Positions 8,639 to 17,682 of a stretch of 64,000 bases of DNA are shown here, one piece after another. Position numbers and translations under genes: made by a program. Numbering within the stretch: the stretch's first letter is position 1; the number at the start of each line of letters is the position of its first letter. Under the pieces are notes generated by a model. That model did not search any database and was not told the DNA's origin. It saw nothing but the letters and a program-made list of their open reading frames with translations. Source of the stretch: Pedobacter nyackensis (GTDB taxonomy: Bacteria; Bacteroidota; Bacteroidia; Sphingobacteriales; Sphingobacteriaceae). Location: the NCBI RefSeq assembly GCF_900176505.1, contig NZ_FWYB01000013.1, positions 98,958 through 162,957 of the forward strand. The letters are read 5' to 3'.

Positions 8639-9913
8639 TCATTTAAACCTGCTAAAGTATGCCCGATCTAGAACTTCTCTATGATCTGGATGCGCGATTT
8701 CAATCAGTGCTCTTGCTCTTTGCTTCAGAGATCTGCCAAATAAATTTACCATTCCATATTCAGTTACTACCCAATGAACATGCCCCCGGGTGGTAACCAC
8801 ACCAGCGCCTTCCTTAAGAAATGGAACAATCCTACTGATACCTTTTTGAGTTTGAGAAGGTAAGGCTATAATGGGTTTTCCATCTTCTGATAATGAGGCA
8901 CCACGCATAAAATCCATCTGACCTCCAATACCAGAATATTGGTATGTTCCGATCGAATCGGCACATACCTGACCAGTCAGATCCAATTCTATAGCACTGT
9001 TGATTGCAGTTACCTTAGGATTTTGCCGGATTATGCTTGTATCATTCACGTAGCTAATATCCATTACGCGAACCGATGGGTTGTCGTCAACAAAGTCATA
9101 TAGCTTTCTGGTACCAGTTAAAAATGAGGTTACAGATCTTCCTATATTCAATTTCTTTTCACTGTTATTGATCACGCCTTTATGGATCAGGTCTATAACC
9201 CCATCAGAAAACATCTCGGTATGAAGACCAAGGTTTTTATGACCGCTTAGATTTTTAAGAACCTGATCCGGAATACTTCCTATACCCAATTGTAAGGTAG
9301 CACCATCTTCGACAAGAGATGCCACATTATATCCAATTTTCCCTACAACATCATTAACATCTGAAGAATAATCTACGACAGGCAGTTCAGCATTATGATA
9401 AACCAGCGCATTAAGCCTGTCGACGTGAATAAAACTTTCACCATGCGTCCTGGGCATTCGGCTATTTACCTGGGCAATCACAACCTTCGCCATATCGACT
9501 GCAGCTCTCGCTATATCTACCGAAGTACCCAATGAACAATATCCATGAATATCAGGTGGAGATACCTGTACAAGGGCTACATCAATCGGCAAGATGTTTT
9601 TTCGAAATAGCTGAGGAATCTGACTCAAAAATATCGGCACATAGTCTCCACGTTCACTATTTACCACTGCGCGGGTTGCGGCAGAAACAAATAATGAATT
9701 GAAAAAGAAAGACCTCCTGTGTTCGGGCAGATCAAAAGTAACATCTCCCAAAGAGGTAATGCTAACCAGCTCAACATTTTCAAGCTCAGCAGACCTTTGT
9801 TGCATCTCCTTAACTAAGCACACCGGGGTTGCAGCTCCACCGTGAATGAAAACCCTATTTCCTGATTTTATAAATTTAACTGCCTCGGCAGCTTGAATAA
9901 TTTTTGATTCCAT
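8639..9913 (-). CDS. Acetyl-CoA hydrolase/transferase family protein (4-hydroxybutyrate CoA-transferase-like)
   Basis: Cytosolic CoA-transferase of 424 residues that exchanges CoA between acetyl-CoA or a related acyl-CoA and a carboxylic acid. The family signature is present: an N-terminal half with GNRVFIHGGAATP, then LQLGIGSIPDQVL, the catalytic glutamate in LGLHTEMFSDGV, and the late SGIGGQMDFMRGAS and TRGHVHWVVTEYG motifs. The length matches the Cat2/4-hydroxybutyrate group. It starts 25 bases after nosY on the same strand, so it may be the last gene of the nos transcript, which is not an obvious functional pairing. The exact substrate cannot be read from the sequence. Confidence 0.88.
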   Translation of the reverse strand: MESKIIQAAEAVKFIKSGNRVFIHGGAATPVCLVKEMQQRSAELENVELVSITSLGDVTFDLPEHRRSFFFNSLFVSAATRAVVNSERGDYVPIFLSQIPQLFRKNILPIDVALVQVSPPDIHGYCSLGTSVDIARAAVDMAKVVIAQVNSRMPRTHGESFIHVDRLNALVYHNAELPVVDYSSDVNDVVGKIGYNVASLVEDGATLQLGIGSIPDQVLKNLSGHKNLGLHTEMFSDGVIDLIHKGVINNSEKKLNIGRSVTSFLTGTRKLYDFVDDNPSVRVMDISYVNDTSIIRQNPKVTAINSAIELDLTGQVCADSIGTYQYSGIGGQMDFMRGASLSEDGKPIIALPSQTQKGISRIVPFLKEGAGVVTTRGHVHWVVTEYGMVNLFGRSLKQRARALIEIAHPDHREVLDRAYFSRFK

Positions 9914-9938
9914 ATTACTTATAAATTAATATCTTTTT

Positions 9939-10706
9939 CTATAAATCTTTCCTACTAAACTTCTTCAGTGATATAAATAGTGGAATTGCAATCCAGATAG
10001 ATAATCCAAAAAAAGAAAGTGCCACTCCAACCTGGTTCCCAAAAAACTCCCTGAATATTGCCCCTGTATAGCCCATTAACGCAGAAATATCCATTTGCAA
10101 CAAGATTTGAACGCGGCCTAAATCAATTGGGTTAAGAAAACTAAAAAACACCATAGCGCTTTCCAGCGGGTAGTCCTGAAACTGAAATAAAAAGAATAAG
10201 ACCAGTGCATCAAAGATGAGAGAAAAATAGAGCCATAGTAATATGGATAGCCCTATCCCTTTTGCTTTGTCGCGGGTAATACTCGCAGCTAACATAGCTA
10301 TACTTACAAAAATAACCGTTAAAAATAGTCCAGTTAAAATCATTGTGATACCCGTTGCATCGCCATGATACATCAGGATTGGTATGCCCGCTCCAATAAA
10401 AAAAGCGAGCGACAATGATGCCGCCAATCCACCAAATAAACTTAGCCAAATGGACTTTCTTTTGACAGGCTGACTAACCAGTAACTCTATAAACTCCGAG
10501 CTATTGTAAATATAAATTGTCGAGAAAATAATACTGATTAAGGGGACCAATATGAGTATAATGTTTAAAAGACTGAGCAAGCCCTTTGCAGCATTACTTT
10601 CCAGGTTAAAGACACTTAATGAAATCAACAATAACAGAAAGGTATAGATTAAAACTATCTTGTTCTGAATGATATCTACAATTACGTATTTTAATATTTT
10701 TTTCAT
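9939..10706 (-). CDS. nosY: NosY-type ABC transporter permease
   Basis: Membrane subunit of the NosDFY complex, which supplies sulfur and/or assists copper delivery for maturation of nitrous oxide reductase. The 255 residues contain about six hydrophobic helices (for example IVLIYTFLLLLISLSVFNL near the start and VALSFFGLSIWIAIPLFISL at the end) and match the ABC-2 permease pattern. The gene follows nosF with a three-base gap. The assignment rests on topology and on position after nosD and nosF. Confidence 0.92.
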   Translation of the reverse strand: MKKILKYVIVDIIQNKIVLIYTFLLLLISLSVFNLESNAAKGLLSLLNIILILVPLISIIFSTIYIYNSSEFIELLVSQPVKRKSIWLSLFGGLAASLSLAFFIGAGIPILMYHGDATGITMILTGLFLTVIFVSIAMLAASITRDKAKGIGLSILLWLYFSLIFDALVLFFLFQFQDYPLESAMVFFSFLNPIDLGRVQILLQMDISALMGYTGAIFREFFGNQVGVALSFFGLSIWIAIPLFISLKKFSRKDL

Positions 10707-10709
10707 GTT

Positions 10710-11414
10710 TTAAGCGACCATAATTTTAGCAATTGCTTTTGACAGCTTTTCTTCCCCGGTATCCGCCTTTAATTCTGAAAGTTTTTTATAAAACATCAGC
10801 CGTCCGTCCTGCATGTAAAACACCTCGGTAATCAGGTCGTCCAATTCACTTAAAACATGTGAGGTGATTAAAATCAATTTTCCTTTTTCCTTCTCAAGAA
10901 TGATCTTATCTTTCAGTTTTTCAGAAGATACAGGATCCAGGCCGGCAGTAGGTTCATCCAGAATTAAAACATCAGGATTGAATAGAAATGCCAGACAAGC
11001 ACTCACCTTTTGTCGGGTACCACCTGAAAGGGTGTGCATTTTTTTATTCATTAATGCGCCCAGGTCAAAGCTTTGTATAAGATCCTCATCTAAATGCACC
11101 TTACTGTCTTTTCTGAAATCCTTCATCATTTCGATAACATTTGCAATGGTCATATTTTCTGGGTAACGACCAATCTGTGGCATGTATCCCACTTGACTTC
11201 GATATAACCACTCACGATTTATAGACCGGCCATTGAATTCAATAGACCCCTTGTCTGGCACGACCATTCCTAAAATAGATTTGATTAGCGTGGTTTTTCC
11301 GCAGCCATTTGGCCCCAGCAGAGCTATACACTCCCCCTTATTAAAAGAAACAGAGATGTCATTTAAAGCCTTTAATTTACCAAAGGTTTTCGTAATATTT
11401 TTTGTTACTATCAT
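10710..11414 (-). CDS. nosF: NosF ABC transporter ATP-binding protein
   Basis: Cytoplasmic ATPase that drives the NosDFY maturation complex. In 234 residues it shows Walker A (GPNGCGKTTL, about 34-43), the ABC signature (LSGGTRQK, about 130), Walker B (VLILDEPTAGLDP, about 150) and the switch histidine (ITSHVLSEL, about 184). Its start overlaps the nosD stop by four bases, which implies translational coupling, and nosY follows after three bases. Confidence 0.95.
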   Translation of the reverse strand: MIVTKNITKTFGKLKALNDISVSFNKGECIALLGPNGCGKTTLIKSILGMVVPDKGSIEFNGRSINREWLYRSQVGYMPQIGRYPENMTIANVIEMMKDFRKDSKVHLDEDLIQSFDLGALMNKKMHTLSGGTRQKVSACLAFLFNPDVLILDEPTAGLDPVSSEKLKDKIILEKEKGKLILITSHVLSELDDLITEVFYMQDGRLMFYKKLSELKADTGEEKLSKAIAKIMVA

Positions 11415-12649
11415 AAAGATATAGGTCTCATTACCGGTTTGTTATCTCTTAAATTTTCTGGAGTCACACCCGGCAGGATTTTTTCTGTTTTATCTAATAA
11501 GGAAACAATTAGACTTCTAAATAGCATTAGAGCGGCCGGATTGCTATCTATAATCATAGAATACATGCTAACCGGATGATAAGGCACATCACCAATATTA
11601 TCCTTAAAAAGATCGTATCCTTCGTATTTGTCCCAGTAATTTCCAGTAAATGTATTCAGTACCAGGGATCCATTTGTCCCAATGTCGAACGTATTACCAA
11701 TAAAATTATTCCTGCTGAAATCATTCTTGTCGCAACTGGCCTGAATTTTAACCGCCCAACCATTGTTATTAAAGATGTTCTTGTAAAGCTTAATTCTGCT
11801 GCAGCCTTCCATGTGTAAACCAACCGTGTTTTTAGTGAAATGATTACCGGAGATATCACTATCTGTAATGTCCTTCAATAAAATTCCGTAGGCTGCGTCT
11901 CCCCAATTGTTTAAAAAATGGTTATTGTACATGCGAATGTTGCTACTATACATTACAGCAACCCCTGCTTCGTTGCGTTCAAAGATATTGCTCACATAAG
12001 TATTGCGGTTAGAAAACATGAAATGAATGCCATACCGTACATTCTGTGTGCTTACATTTCTCCAGATCAGGGAGTTTTTTACAAACTCAAAATACAACCC
12101 ATCACGGTGCCCTTTTATTTTATTACCAATGATAATCAAGCTATCAGAGCGCCAGCAATGGATACCATTTCCACTTTGAACTTCATCTTTCCCATAAGCC
12201 GTTATCGAATTATCTTTTATAGTGCAGCGTTTACTGTTCTGAACGTAAATACCAAAATTTGTATCCTCTAAAATATTATTTAACGCCGATACCTTGTAAC
12301 TGTCGTAAATCATTATTGCCCCCAGATCCCTGATCTCTGAACGTCCGGTATGCTGTAATTTAAACCCTTCTACGGTTGTATTCTTTGCTTTTATTGAAAT
12401 GATCGCATATTTATTTTCGCCATCCAGCACCGGATAATTGATACCTTTTAAAGTGATCGATTTTTGAATGATGATATTTTTTTCTTTATATAATCCCGGA
12501 TCAACAAGGATAGTATCCCCATTTTGAGAAAGATCTACCGCCCTTTGTATAAATGCTACACTTCTCGTTTTACCAACCTTGATAACCTTGGCATCAGCAG
12601 AGAAAACTGCAAAGTAGCTGATCAGTATGAGATATAAGACTTTTTTCAT
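11411..12649 (-). CDS. nosD: NosD periplasmic copper-processing beta-helix protein
   Basis: Periplasmic component of the nos maturation system, needed to assemble the copper centres of NosZ. The 412 residues begin with a signal peptide (VLYLILISYFAVFSADA). The body is a right-handed beta helix of the CASH/NosD type with many parallel repeats such as NNILEDTNFGIYVQNSKRCT, IRMYNNHFLNNWGDAAYGI and ISGNHFTKNTVGLHMEGCS. The C-terminal part includes the typical NYWDKYEGYD stretch. It overlaps both the upstream NosL-fusion gene and nosF by four bases, placing it in the middle of a tightly coupled operon. Confidence 0.95.
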   Translation of the reverse strand: MKKVLYLILISYFAVFSADAKVIKVGKTRSVAFIQRAVDLSQNGDTILVDPGLYKEKNIIIQKSITLKGINYPVLDGENKYAIISIKAKNTTVEGFKLQHTGRSEIRDLGAIMIYDSYKVSALNNILEDTNFGIYVQNSKRCTIKDNSITAYGKDEVQSGNGIHCWRSDSLIIIGNKIKGHRDGLYFEFVKNSLIWRNVSTQNVRYGIHFMFSNRNTYVSNIFERNEAGVAVMYSSNIRMYNNHFLNNWGDAAYGILLKDITDSDISGNHFTKNTVGLHMEGCSRIKLYKNIFNNNGWAVKIQASCDKNDFSRNNFIGNTFDIGTNGSLVLNTFTGNYWDKYEGYDLFKDNIGDVPYHPVSMYSMIIDSNPAALMLFRSLIVSLLDKTEKILPGVTPENLRDNKPVMRPISL

Positions 12650-13680
12650 TTAAGCGTTGGCATCAGTGAATTCAATTGTACCACTCTCCCTTCTATAGAT
12701 TGCGTAGTTGCTTTTAATTGCTCTTCTGTAAGAAAAGCAGCAATATTACTTCCCATGGGCGATCTAAGTGCTTCACTTTTAAACAAAAAGGCTTTCTGCA
12801 GATCAATGAAACCATGAGGATTCTCATAATCCACCAGATACATACCCTGAATATCCACATTTTTAACTGTTGCTTCTTTGCTAAATTCCATCAGGCAATG
12901 GAGATCATCAAACTTATAGATCTTTCCCTTTTTGCTAATCAATTCCGCTCCAAAGCGCTTATCCATGACCCCCATTTTACAAAAAACGCAGGCATCCTTA
13001 CCGACTTTAATAGGTTTAGGCTCAACACTACATGAAGCCATCAATAAGATCAGTGAAAGAAACAAGGGCGCTGGTGTTTTCCATTTCATAACAGCCGTGT
13101 TTTTTTGATGCTTAAATTGAAGTATTATTGCCGTTAGCAAACCTATTCCTACACCAATAAATATCCAGCCACCAATGTCTGGAATCGAGTAAGCTCCAAA
13201 ATTCAACAGTTGCTTATAACCAATAAGTGGAGGCTGATAACTCATCCCGGGAACATTTATGGCCGCATTGGGATCCAAATCGTGTCCATACTGGTACTCC
13301 CATCGCCAAAAATCGGCCATTGCAACAATTCCAAAAATTACAAAAAGGGTAAATAAACTCAATAACCATTTAGCAGTTCGAAGAAAGATGGCCACTGCCA
13401 GCGAAAACACAGCAAAGAAAGTAATGATATATGGCAACACGGTAAATTCCAGAAAGTCTTCCGTATGGAGTGTCTTCATCCCGATGTAATGATTAAGTCC
13501 ATTGATGATGTCAACATTTCCAGCTAATTTATTGGGATACATTTTTAACACAAGTCCCTCAGGATATTGTGGTGCAGCCAACTCTATTTGCCATAGTGGA
13601 ACAAAAAGAACCACAATTAAAGCAAGTCCACATACCAATACTATTTTTCTGTTTATGCCAGTTAATTCTCTAGATTTCAT
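12646..13680 (-). CDS. nosL: Fusion of a four-helix membrane domain with a NosL copper chaperone
   Basis: Residues 1-195 form a membrane domain with about four helices (KIVLVCGLALIVVLFVPLW, the two segments around FTVLPYIITFF and WLLSLFTLFVIFGIVAMAD, and GGWIFIGVGIGLLTAIIL) and a periplasmic loop with APQYPEGL and INGLNHYIGM. Residues from about 198 form NosL, with the Cu(I)-binding motif DACVFCKMGVMD and the substrate-like DDLHCLMEFSK. NosL normally is a separate outer-membrane lipoprotein. Here an internal Met (codon at 13089) is followed by a lipoprotein-like segment ending LLMASC, so a second start giving free NosL is possible. The gene overlaps nosD by four bases and follows nosZ by 63 bases. 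Confidence 0.88.
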   Translation of the reverse strand: MKSRELTGINRKIVLVCGLALIVVLFVPLWQIELAAPQYPEGLVLKMYPNKLAGNVDIINGLNHYIGMKTLHTEDFLEFTVLPYIITFFAVFSLAVAIFLRTAKWLLSLFTLFVIFGIVAMADFWRWEYQYGHDLDPNAAINVPGMSYQPPLIGYKQLLNFGAYSIPDIGGWIFIGVGIGLLTAIILQFKHQKNTAVMKWKTPAPLFLSLILLMASCSVEPKPIKVGKDACVFCKMGVMDKRFGAELISKKGKIYKFDDLHCLMEFSKEATVKNVDIQGMYLVDYENPHGFIDLQKAFLFKSEALRSPMGSNIAAFLTEEQLKATTQSIEGRVVQLNSLMPTLK

Positions 13681-13705
13681 AATTATAGGATCACATAAAA
13701 ATAGA

Positions 13706-13733
13706 CCCAGCTATGCATGAAGCATCAGCTGGG
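13706..13733 (-). terminator. Hairpin between nosZ and nosL (attenuator or partial terminator)
   Basis: CCCAGCT/AGCTGGG arms (13706-13712 and 13727-13733) continue into an ATGC/GCAT inner stem with a five-base loop. On the minus strand the hairpin follows the nosZ stop and is followed by TCTATTTTTA. It could lower nosLDFY expression relative to nosZ or protect the nosZ mRNA 3' end. Confidence 0.55.
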
Positions 13734-13743
13734 CTATTCAAAA

Positions 13744-15747
13744 CTACTTTTTAAGCATTTCCTCTGCTGCTTCAGAGTTTTTACCAAGGCTAAAAGAAAT
13801 CGGCACTTTCGATCCTTTTACGGAAACCCGAACATAACCTTGCATTTCCTGGTGTAAAGCACTACAGAAATCGGTACAATAGATTGGGAACATTCCCGCT
13901 TTCTCAGGAACCCATTTTAGGGTAGTAGTTTCTCCAGGCATAATCAGCAATTCAGCATTTTTATTCCCTTTTACACCGAAACCATGAGGTACATCCCAAT
14001 CCTGCTCCAGGTTAGTTACGTGAAAGTAAACTTCATCCCCAACTTTTACTCCTTCGATATTGTCTGGAGAAAAATGTGAACGCATTGCAGTCATATAAAC
14101 GTGTACTTTATTCCCTTCTCTAACCACTTTAGAATTTTTCTCTCCCATGGTAACATAAGGATGTTTGTTCTCATCCAATCTGAAAATTTTCTGAGAATTC
14201 TTAGCAATTAATTCTGCAGGAACCATCTGAGCATAATGCGGCTCACCTATAGTTGGGTAATCCAGCAACAATTTCATCTTGTCACCACTAATATCAAAAA
14301 GCTGGGCACTTTGAGAGAGTTCTGGCCCAGTAGGCAAGAACCTGTCCTTTGTGATCTTGTTATAAGCAACCAGATATTTTCCATAAGGCTTTTTGGTATC
14401 ACCACCTGGAATACTCAGGTGTCCTGGCGAATAATAAGTTGGCTGTCTATCTAAAACTTTTAAATCTTTGATATTCCATTTTACTATTTCGGAAGAGATA
14501 AAGAAAGTAGTATAAGCATTTCCTTTACCATCAAACTCCGTATGCAAAGGTCCAAGTCCTGGTTTCTTAACTTCCCCATATAATGCAGCTTCATATTTTA
14601 GCACAGGAATCCCACCGTAATCACCATCATATGTTTTATTTGCAATAGCATTCTGGATCTTACTAAAAGAAAACACCGGAATAAGTGCCGCCAATTTACC
14701 ACTACCTACTATATATTCACCAGATGGATCCACATCACAGCCATGCGGAGATTTCGGACATGGAATCATATAAACCAGATCTGGAAAATCTTTAACATCA
14801 ATAAGGGTAGTTTCGGTCTCCATTTTTGATGTTGCACTATGTGTAACTTCACTAAAGGTATTGTGTGCGTAATTGGCTTTAACTTTTTTTCCTTTACCTT
14901 GTTTAACATACTCCGCTGCCTTTTTCCAATTTACCGCAAGAATGTAATCTTTATCTCGTTTAGAGGCATTTACTTCTAACAAGGTGTGCGCTTGTTCTGA
15001 ATTGTAACAGCTAAAAAAGAACCATCCACTACTTGGCCCCTTACCACTATGGCTCAAATCGAAATTCATACCGGGCAACACCATCTGAAAAGCAACTTTC
15101 ATTTCACCTTCTTTAGGAGCAACGCTTACGAAGCTTAAAGTACCCTTAAAATTCTTTTTGTATGAATCGATTGGCACATCTCCATCTTCATTATCCATAG
15201 GCACGCTAAAACGTGTTCCAGCAACTACGTATTCCGTGTTTTCGGTAATAAAAGGTGAAGAGTGGTTTCCCGCACTGTTTGGAATTTCAATGATTTCTGT
15301 AGTACGAAAGGTTTTTAAATCGATCCTGGCAATACGTGGCGTATTATTTTCATTTGCAAATAACCAGCGTCCATCTATCTCTCCATTAGTCTGAGAAAGT
15401 GCAAGATGGTGCTGATCTCCCCAAGGGATTTCTCCATGAGAGGTATTCAACATGGACTTAGTTTCTTCGCTGAACCCCCAACCTTTTTCAGGATCAACGG
15501 AAAAAACCGGGATCACCCTTAACAAGCGTCCGGAAGGAATCCCATAAACACTAACCTGACCGCTAAAGCCACCGGAAACGAAGTTATAAAGTTCATCATA
15601 TTTTCCTGGCGCAACATACACCCTTCCGGCTGCATCACCACCAGTGGCGTCACCCGCATTTTTTGGTTTACAACCTGAAAGGTTCATCAGCATTAACAAT
15701 GCTGCACATGAACACAAAATGTATAAGTTTCTTTTCATATCTATCAT
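13744..15747 (-). CDS. nosZ: Nitrous oxide reductase, clade II (Sec-dependent lipoprotein type)
   Basis: Periplasmic copper enzyme that reduces N2O to N2 using electrons from c-type cytochromes or cupredoxins. The 667-residue protein starts with a Sec lipoprotein signal (ILCSCAALLMLMNLSGC) instead of the twin-arginine signal of clade I. The N-terminal beta propeller carries CuZ-type histidines in GDQHHLALS, NSAGNHSSPF, SPHGCDV, GPLHTEFD and PGHLSI. The C-terminal cupredoxin domain has the CuA motif (YCTDFCSALHQEM, about 615-627). Start 15747 or 15738 (MKRN) cannot be separated. It follows the cytochrome c gene by three bases. An Fnr-type site pair lies upstream of that gene. Confidence 0.97.
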   Translation of the reverse strand: MIDMKRNLYILCSCAALLMLMNLSGCKPKNAGDATGGDAAGRVYVAPGKYDELYNFVSGGFSGQVSVYGIPSGRLLRVIPVFSVDPEKGWGFSEETKSMLNTSHGEIPWGDQHHLALSQTNGEIDGRWLFANENNTPRIARIDLKTFRTTEIIEIPNSAGNHSSPFITENTEYVVAGTRFSVPMDNEDGDVPIDSYKKNFKGTLSFVSVAPKEGEMKVAFQMVLPGMNFDLSHSGKGPSSGWFFFSCYNSEQAHTLLEVNASKRDKDYILAVNWKKAAEYVKQGKGKKVKANYAHNTFSEVTHSATSKMETETTLIDVKDFPDLVYMIPCPKSPHGCDVDPSGEYIVGSGKLAALIPVFSFSKIQNAIANKTYDGDYGGIPVLKYEAALYGEVKKPGLGPLHTEFDGKGNAYTTFFISSEIVKWNIKDLKVLDRQPTYYSPGHLSIPGGDTKKPYGKYLVAYNKITKDRFLPTGPELSQSAQLFDISGDKMKLLLDYPTIGEPHYAQMVPAELIAKNSQKIFRLDENKHPYVTMGEKNSKVVREGNKVHVYMTAMRSHFSPDNIEGVKVGDEVYFHVTNLEQDWDVPHGFGVKGNKNAELLIMPGETTTLKWVPEKAGMFPIYCTDFCSALHQEMQGYVRVSVKGSKVPISFSLGKNSEAAEEMLKK

Positions 15748-15750
15748 TTA

Positions 15751-16230
15751 TTATTTTACACCATCATTTTTCCTTAGGAATTCCAGGATATCTCTTGTAT
15801 CACCATCACTTAGATTTTGATTCGGCATTCGTACCATACAGATTTCAAGCATAGCCTGTACCTTAGGGTCTTTATCTATCATCGCATCAGTATTGGTCAT
15901 AAAATTCATGATCCACTCCGGCGTATGGCGTTTTGTAACACCCGCCCAACCCGGCCCAACCAATTTTTCGTTGGTAAGCTTATGGCAGGAAATACATTTT
16001 AGGTCCGCAAGTTTTTCACCACGGTCGGCCATTTCCGCATCCAGTTTATCATTAATCTTTACATCTTTGAATTTACCCTCCCCTCTATTCGGATCATAAG
16101 CTTCCGTACCAGGAGTTTTTGTCTCGTCAGCAGCAGATTGTTCAGTCGAACCGTTGGAATCAGAATTGCCTCCACCTGCGCATCCCGCGACAAACAAGGC
16201 TATTGAAAACATCAAAAACAGCTTTTTCAT
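15751..16230 (-). CDS. Monoheme c-type cytochrome lipoprotein, probable NosZ electron donor
   Basis: A 159-residue lipoprotein with signal and lipobox (FVAGCAGGG), a linker of about 45 residues rich in Ser, Thr, Asp and Glu, and one cytochrome c domain. The heme motif is CISCH (about 89-93) and the likely axial Met is in VRMPNQNLSD. It is the first gene of the minus-strand nos transcript, three bases before nosZ, so it most likely delivers electrons to NosZ in the periplasm. The partner role is inferred from position. TGAT-N4-ATCA palindromes lie upstream, the nearer one centred 66 bp from the start codon. Confidence 0.92.
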   Translation of the reverse strand: MKKLFLMFSIALFVAGCAGGGNSDSNGSTEQSAADETKTPGTEAYDPNRGEGKFKDVKINDKLDAEMADRGEKLADLKCISCHKLTNEKLVGPGWAGVTKRHTPEWIMNFMTNTDAMIDKDPKVQAMLEICMVRMPNQNLSDGDTRDILEFLRKNDGVK

Positions 16231-16287
16231 AACATTTTATTGATTTATTTTTATAGTGTAATGTTACGGAATACCCCATCCTCAGAA

Positions 16288-16303
16288 TATGATTTCAATC
16301 ATA
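16288..16303. promoter_or_regulatory. Fnr-type palindrome upstream of cytochrome c/nosZ
   Basis: TATGATTTCAATCATA contains TGAT-TTCA-ATCA. Its centre (16295.5) is 66 bp upstream of the cytochrome c start codon at 16230, as expected for a site near -41 with a short leader. Confidence 0.65.
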
Positions 16304-16311
16304 TTAACGTT

Positions 16312-16323
16312 AGATTGTGATCA
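16312..16323. promoter_or_regulatory. Second Fnr-type site, facing the plus-strand membrane gene
   Basis: AGATTGTGATCA matches TGAT-N4-ATCA with one mismatch. Its centre (16317.5) is 75 bp upstream of the 16393 start and 22 bp (about two helical turns) from the neighbouring site. Confidence 0.5.
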
Positions 16324-16392
16324 TATTTTTAATGACATTTATTGTCTTACTTCAAGAAATTTTAAAGCAGCAGATTCGCGCTGTCCCACATT

Positions 16393-17625
16393 ATGGCAAC
16401 TATTCAATTCAATAGCAGTAGGTGGATCGGAATTGCACTGATCAATTTCTTTATCGTAGCCCTTGCAGGTGTCATTTTACGGTACAAGATCAATTTCCCA
16501 TTACCTTTAATTAATCAAAAGAACTTATTACACGGTCACTCCCATTTTGCTTTTGTTGGCTGGGTAACGCTCGCTTTAATGGCTTTGATGGTAAATCATC
16601 TCCTTAGATCCGGTCTTGTAACCAATTATAGGAAATACCATTGGTTACTGATCGCCAATACGGCAACGGCATACGGCATGTTGTTTGCCTTTATCTTACA
16701 GGGCTATGCTTTATTTTCAATTACTTTTTCCACCTTATCGATTTTCGTATCCTATTTTTTTATCTATCACTACTGGAAGGATCTCAACAAGATTAAAGAG
16801 GAAAAACATATAGGTATCTGGTTTAAAACAGCCTTAATTTTATGGGCTGTTTCTTCCATTGGAGTATTTGGACTTGCTTACCTAATGGCCAACCGCACCG
16901 TAGTTCAGGAGCTTTATTTTGCAGCCATCTATTTTTTTCTGCATTTTCAATACAACGGTTGGTTCATTTTCTCCTGTTTTGGGTTATTATTTTCGTTTTT
17001 AAGAGAAAAGAACAAACTACACTTTATAAAAATCAACAAATGTCTATTCCTGACCCTGGCCATAACCGTTATACCAAACTATCTACTGTCTATATTCGGT
17101 CTTAAAATTCCAGGTTACTTATTTTGGATTGGAACAATTTCCGCTACCATTCAACTTGCTGCGCTTTTTTATAGCTACAAACTTTTACAAGCAATCAGCA
17201 CTAGTGCGGACATTGCTATCAAAAAAATGACAACTCTTTTATGGAGCCTGGCCTACATGTCATTTGCACTCAAAATCACTTTACAGGCTTTATCCATCAT
17301 TCCTTATTTTGGTAATTTTGCCTTTGCCCTCAGGCCAGTAATCATTGGCTATCTCCATCTGTGTTTTCTCGGTGTGATTTCATTTTTCATTCTTGGTTAT
17401 CTCCATGAGCTACTAAGCAGAAAAGGTATTAAATTAAACAAATCAGGATTGCTGATTTTTATATTCGGGGTAATCTTACAAGAGGTCGTCTTAATGGTCC
17501 AGGCCTTAGATGTAATGATGAGTCAAACCTCGGCCAATACACCTATCGTTTTATTCATCGCCGCCATTGCGATGGCAAGCGGTCTGGCTATGTTGATTAA
17601 AACTAGGCGGTTGAAAAGTATTTAA
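16393..17625 (+). CDS. Polytopic membrane protein, distantly heme-copper-oxidase subunit I-like
   Basis: A 410-residue integral membrane protein with about 11-12 hydrophobic helices. Conserved-looking histidines sit near helix ends: LLHGHSHFAFVGW (about 45-57), LHFQYNGWFIFSC (about 187-199) and GYLHLCFLGVISFF (about 317). The HxHxxxxGW pattern recalls heme-binding helix II of cytochrome oxidase and nitric-oxide-reductase subunits I, but the full set of CuB histidines is not evident. It may be a heme-binding sensor or a NnrS-like nitrosative-stress protein. It is divergent from the cytochrome c/nosZ operon across a 162-base region holding two Fnr-type sites. Confidence 0.7.
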   Translation: MATIQFNSSRWIGIALINFFIVALAGVILRYKINFPLPLINQKNLLHGHSHFAFVGWVTLALMALMVNHLLRSGLVTNYRKYHWLLIANTATAYGMLFAFILQGYALFSITFSTLSIFVSYFFIYHYWKDLNKIKEEKHIGIWFKTALILWAVSSIGVFGLAYLMANRTVVQELYFAAIYFFLHFQYNGWFIFSCFGLLFSFLREKNKLHFIKINKCLFLTLAITVIPNYLLSIFGLKIPGYLFWIGTISATIQLAALFYSYKLLQAISTSADIAIKKMTTLLWSLAYMSFALKITLQALSIIPYFGNFAFALRPVIIGYLHLCFLGVISFFILGYLHELLSRKGIKLNKSGLLIFIFGVILQEVVLMVQALDVMMSQTSANTPIVLFIAAIAMASGLAMLIKTRRLKSI

Positions 17626-17632
17626 CAATAAA

Positions 17633-17657
17633 AGCCAAGCATTCGGGTTGCTTGGCT
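17633..17657. terminator. Bidirectional terminator hairpin
   Basis: AGCCAAGC/GCTTGGCT stem with a nine-base loop between two convergent genes. A T-rich stretch follows on the minus strand. Confidence 0.6.
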
Positions 17658-17682
17658 CATTCAACAATCAGGTTATTCAATA

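Noticed and set aside
16393..17625. Nitric oxide reductase NorB
   Set aside because: Helix number is similar, but the full set of conserved heme and metal histidines and glutamates is not evident, so I kept a general heme-copper-oxidase-like call.
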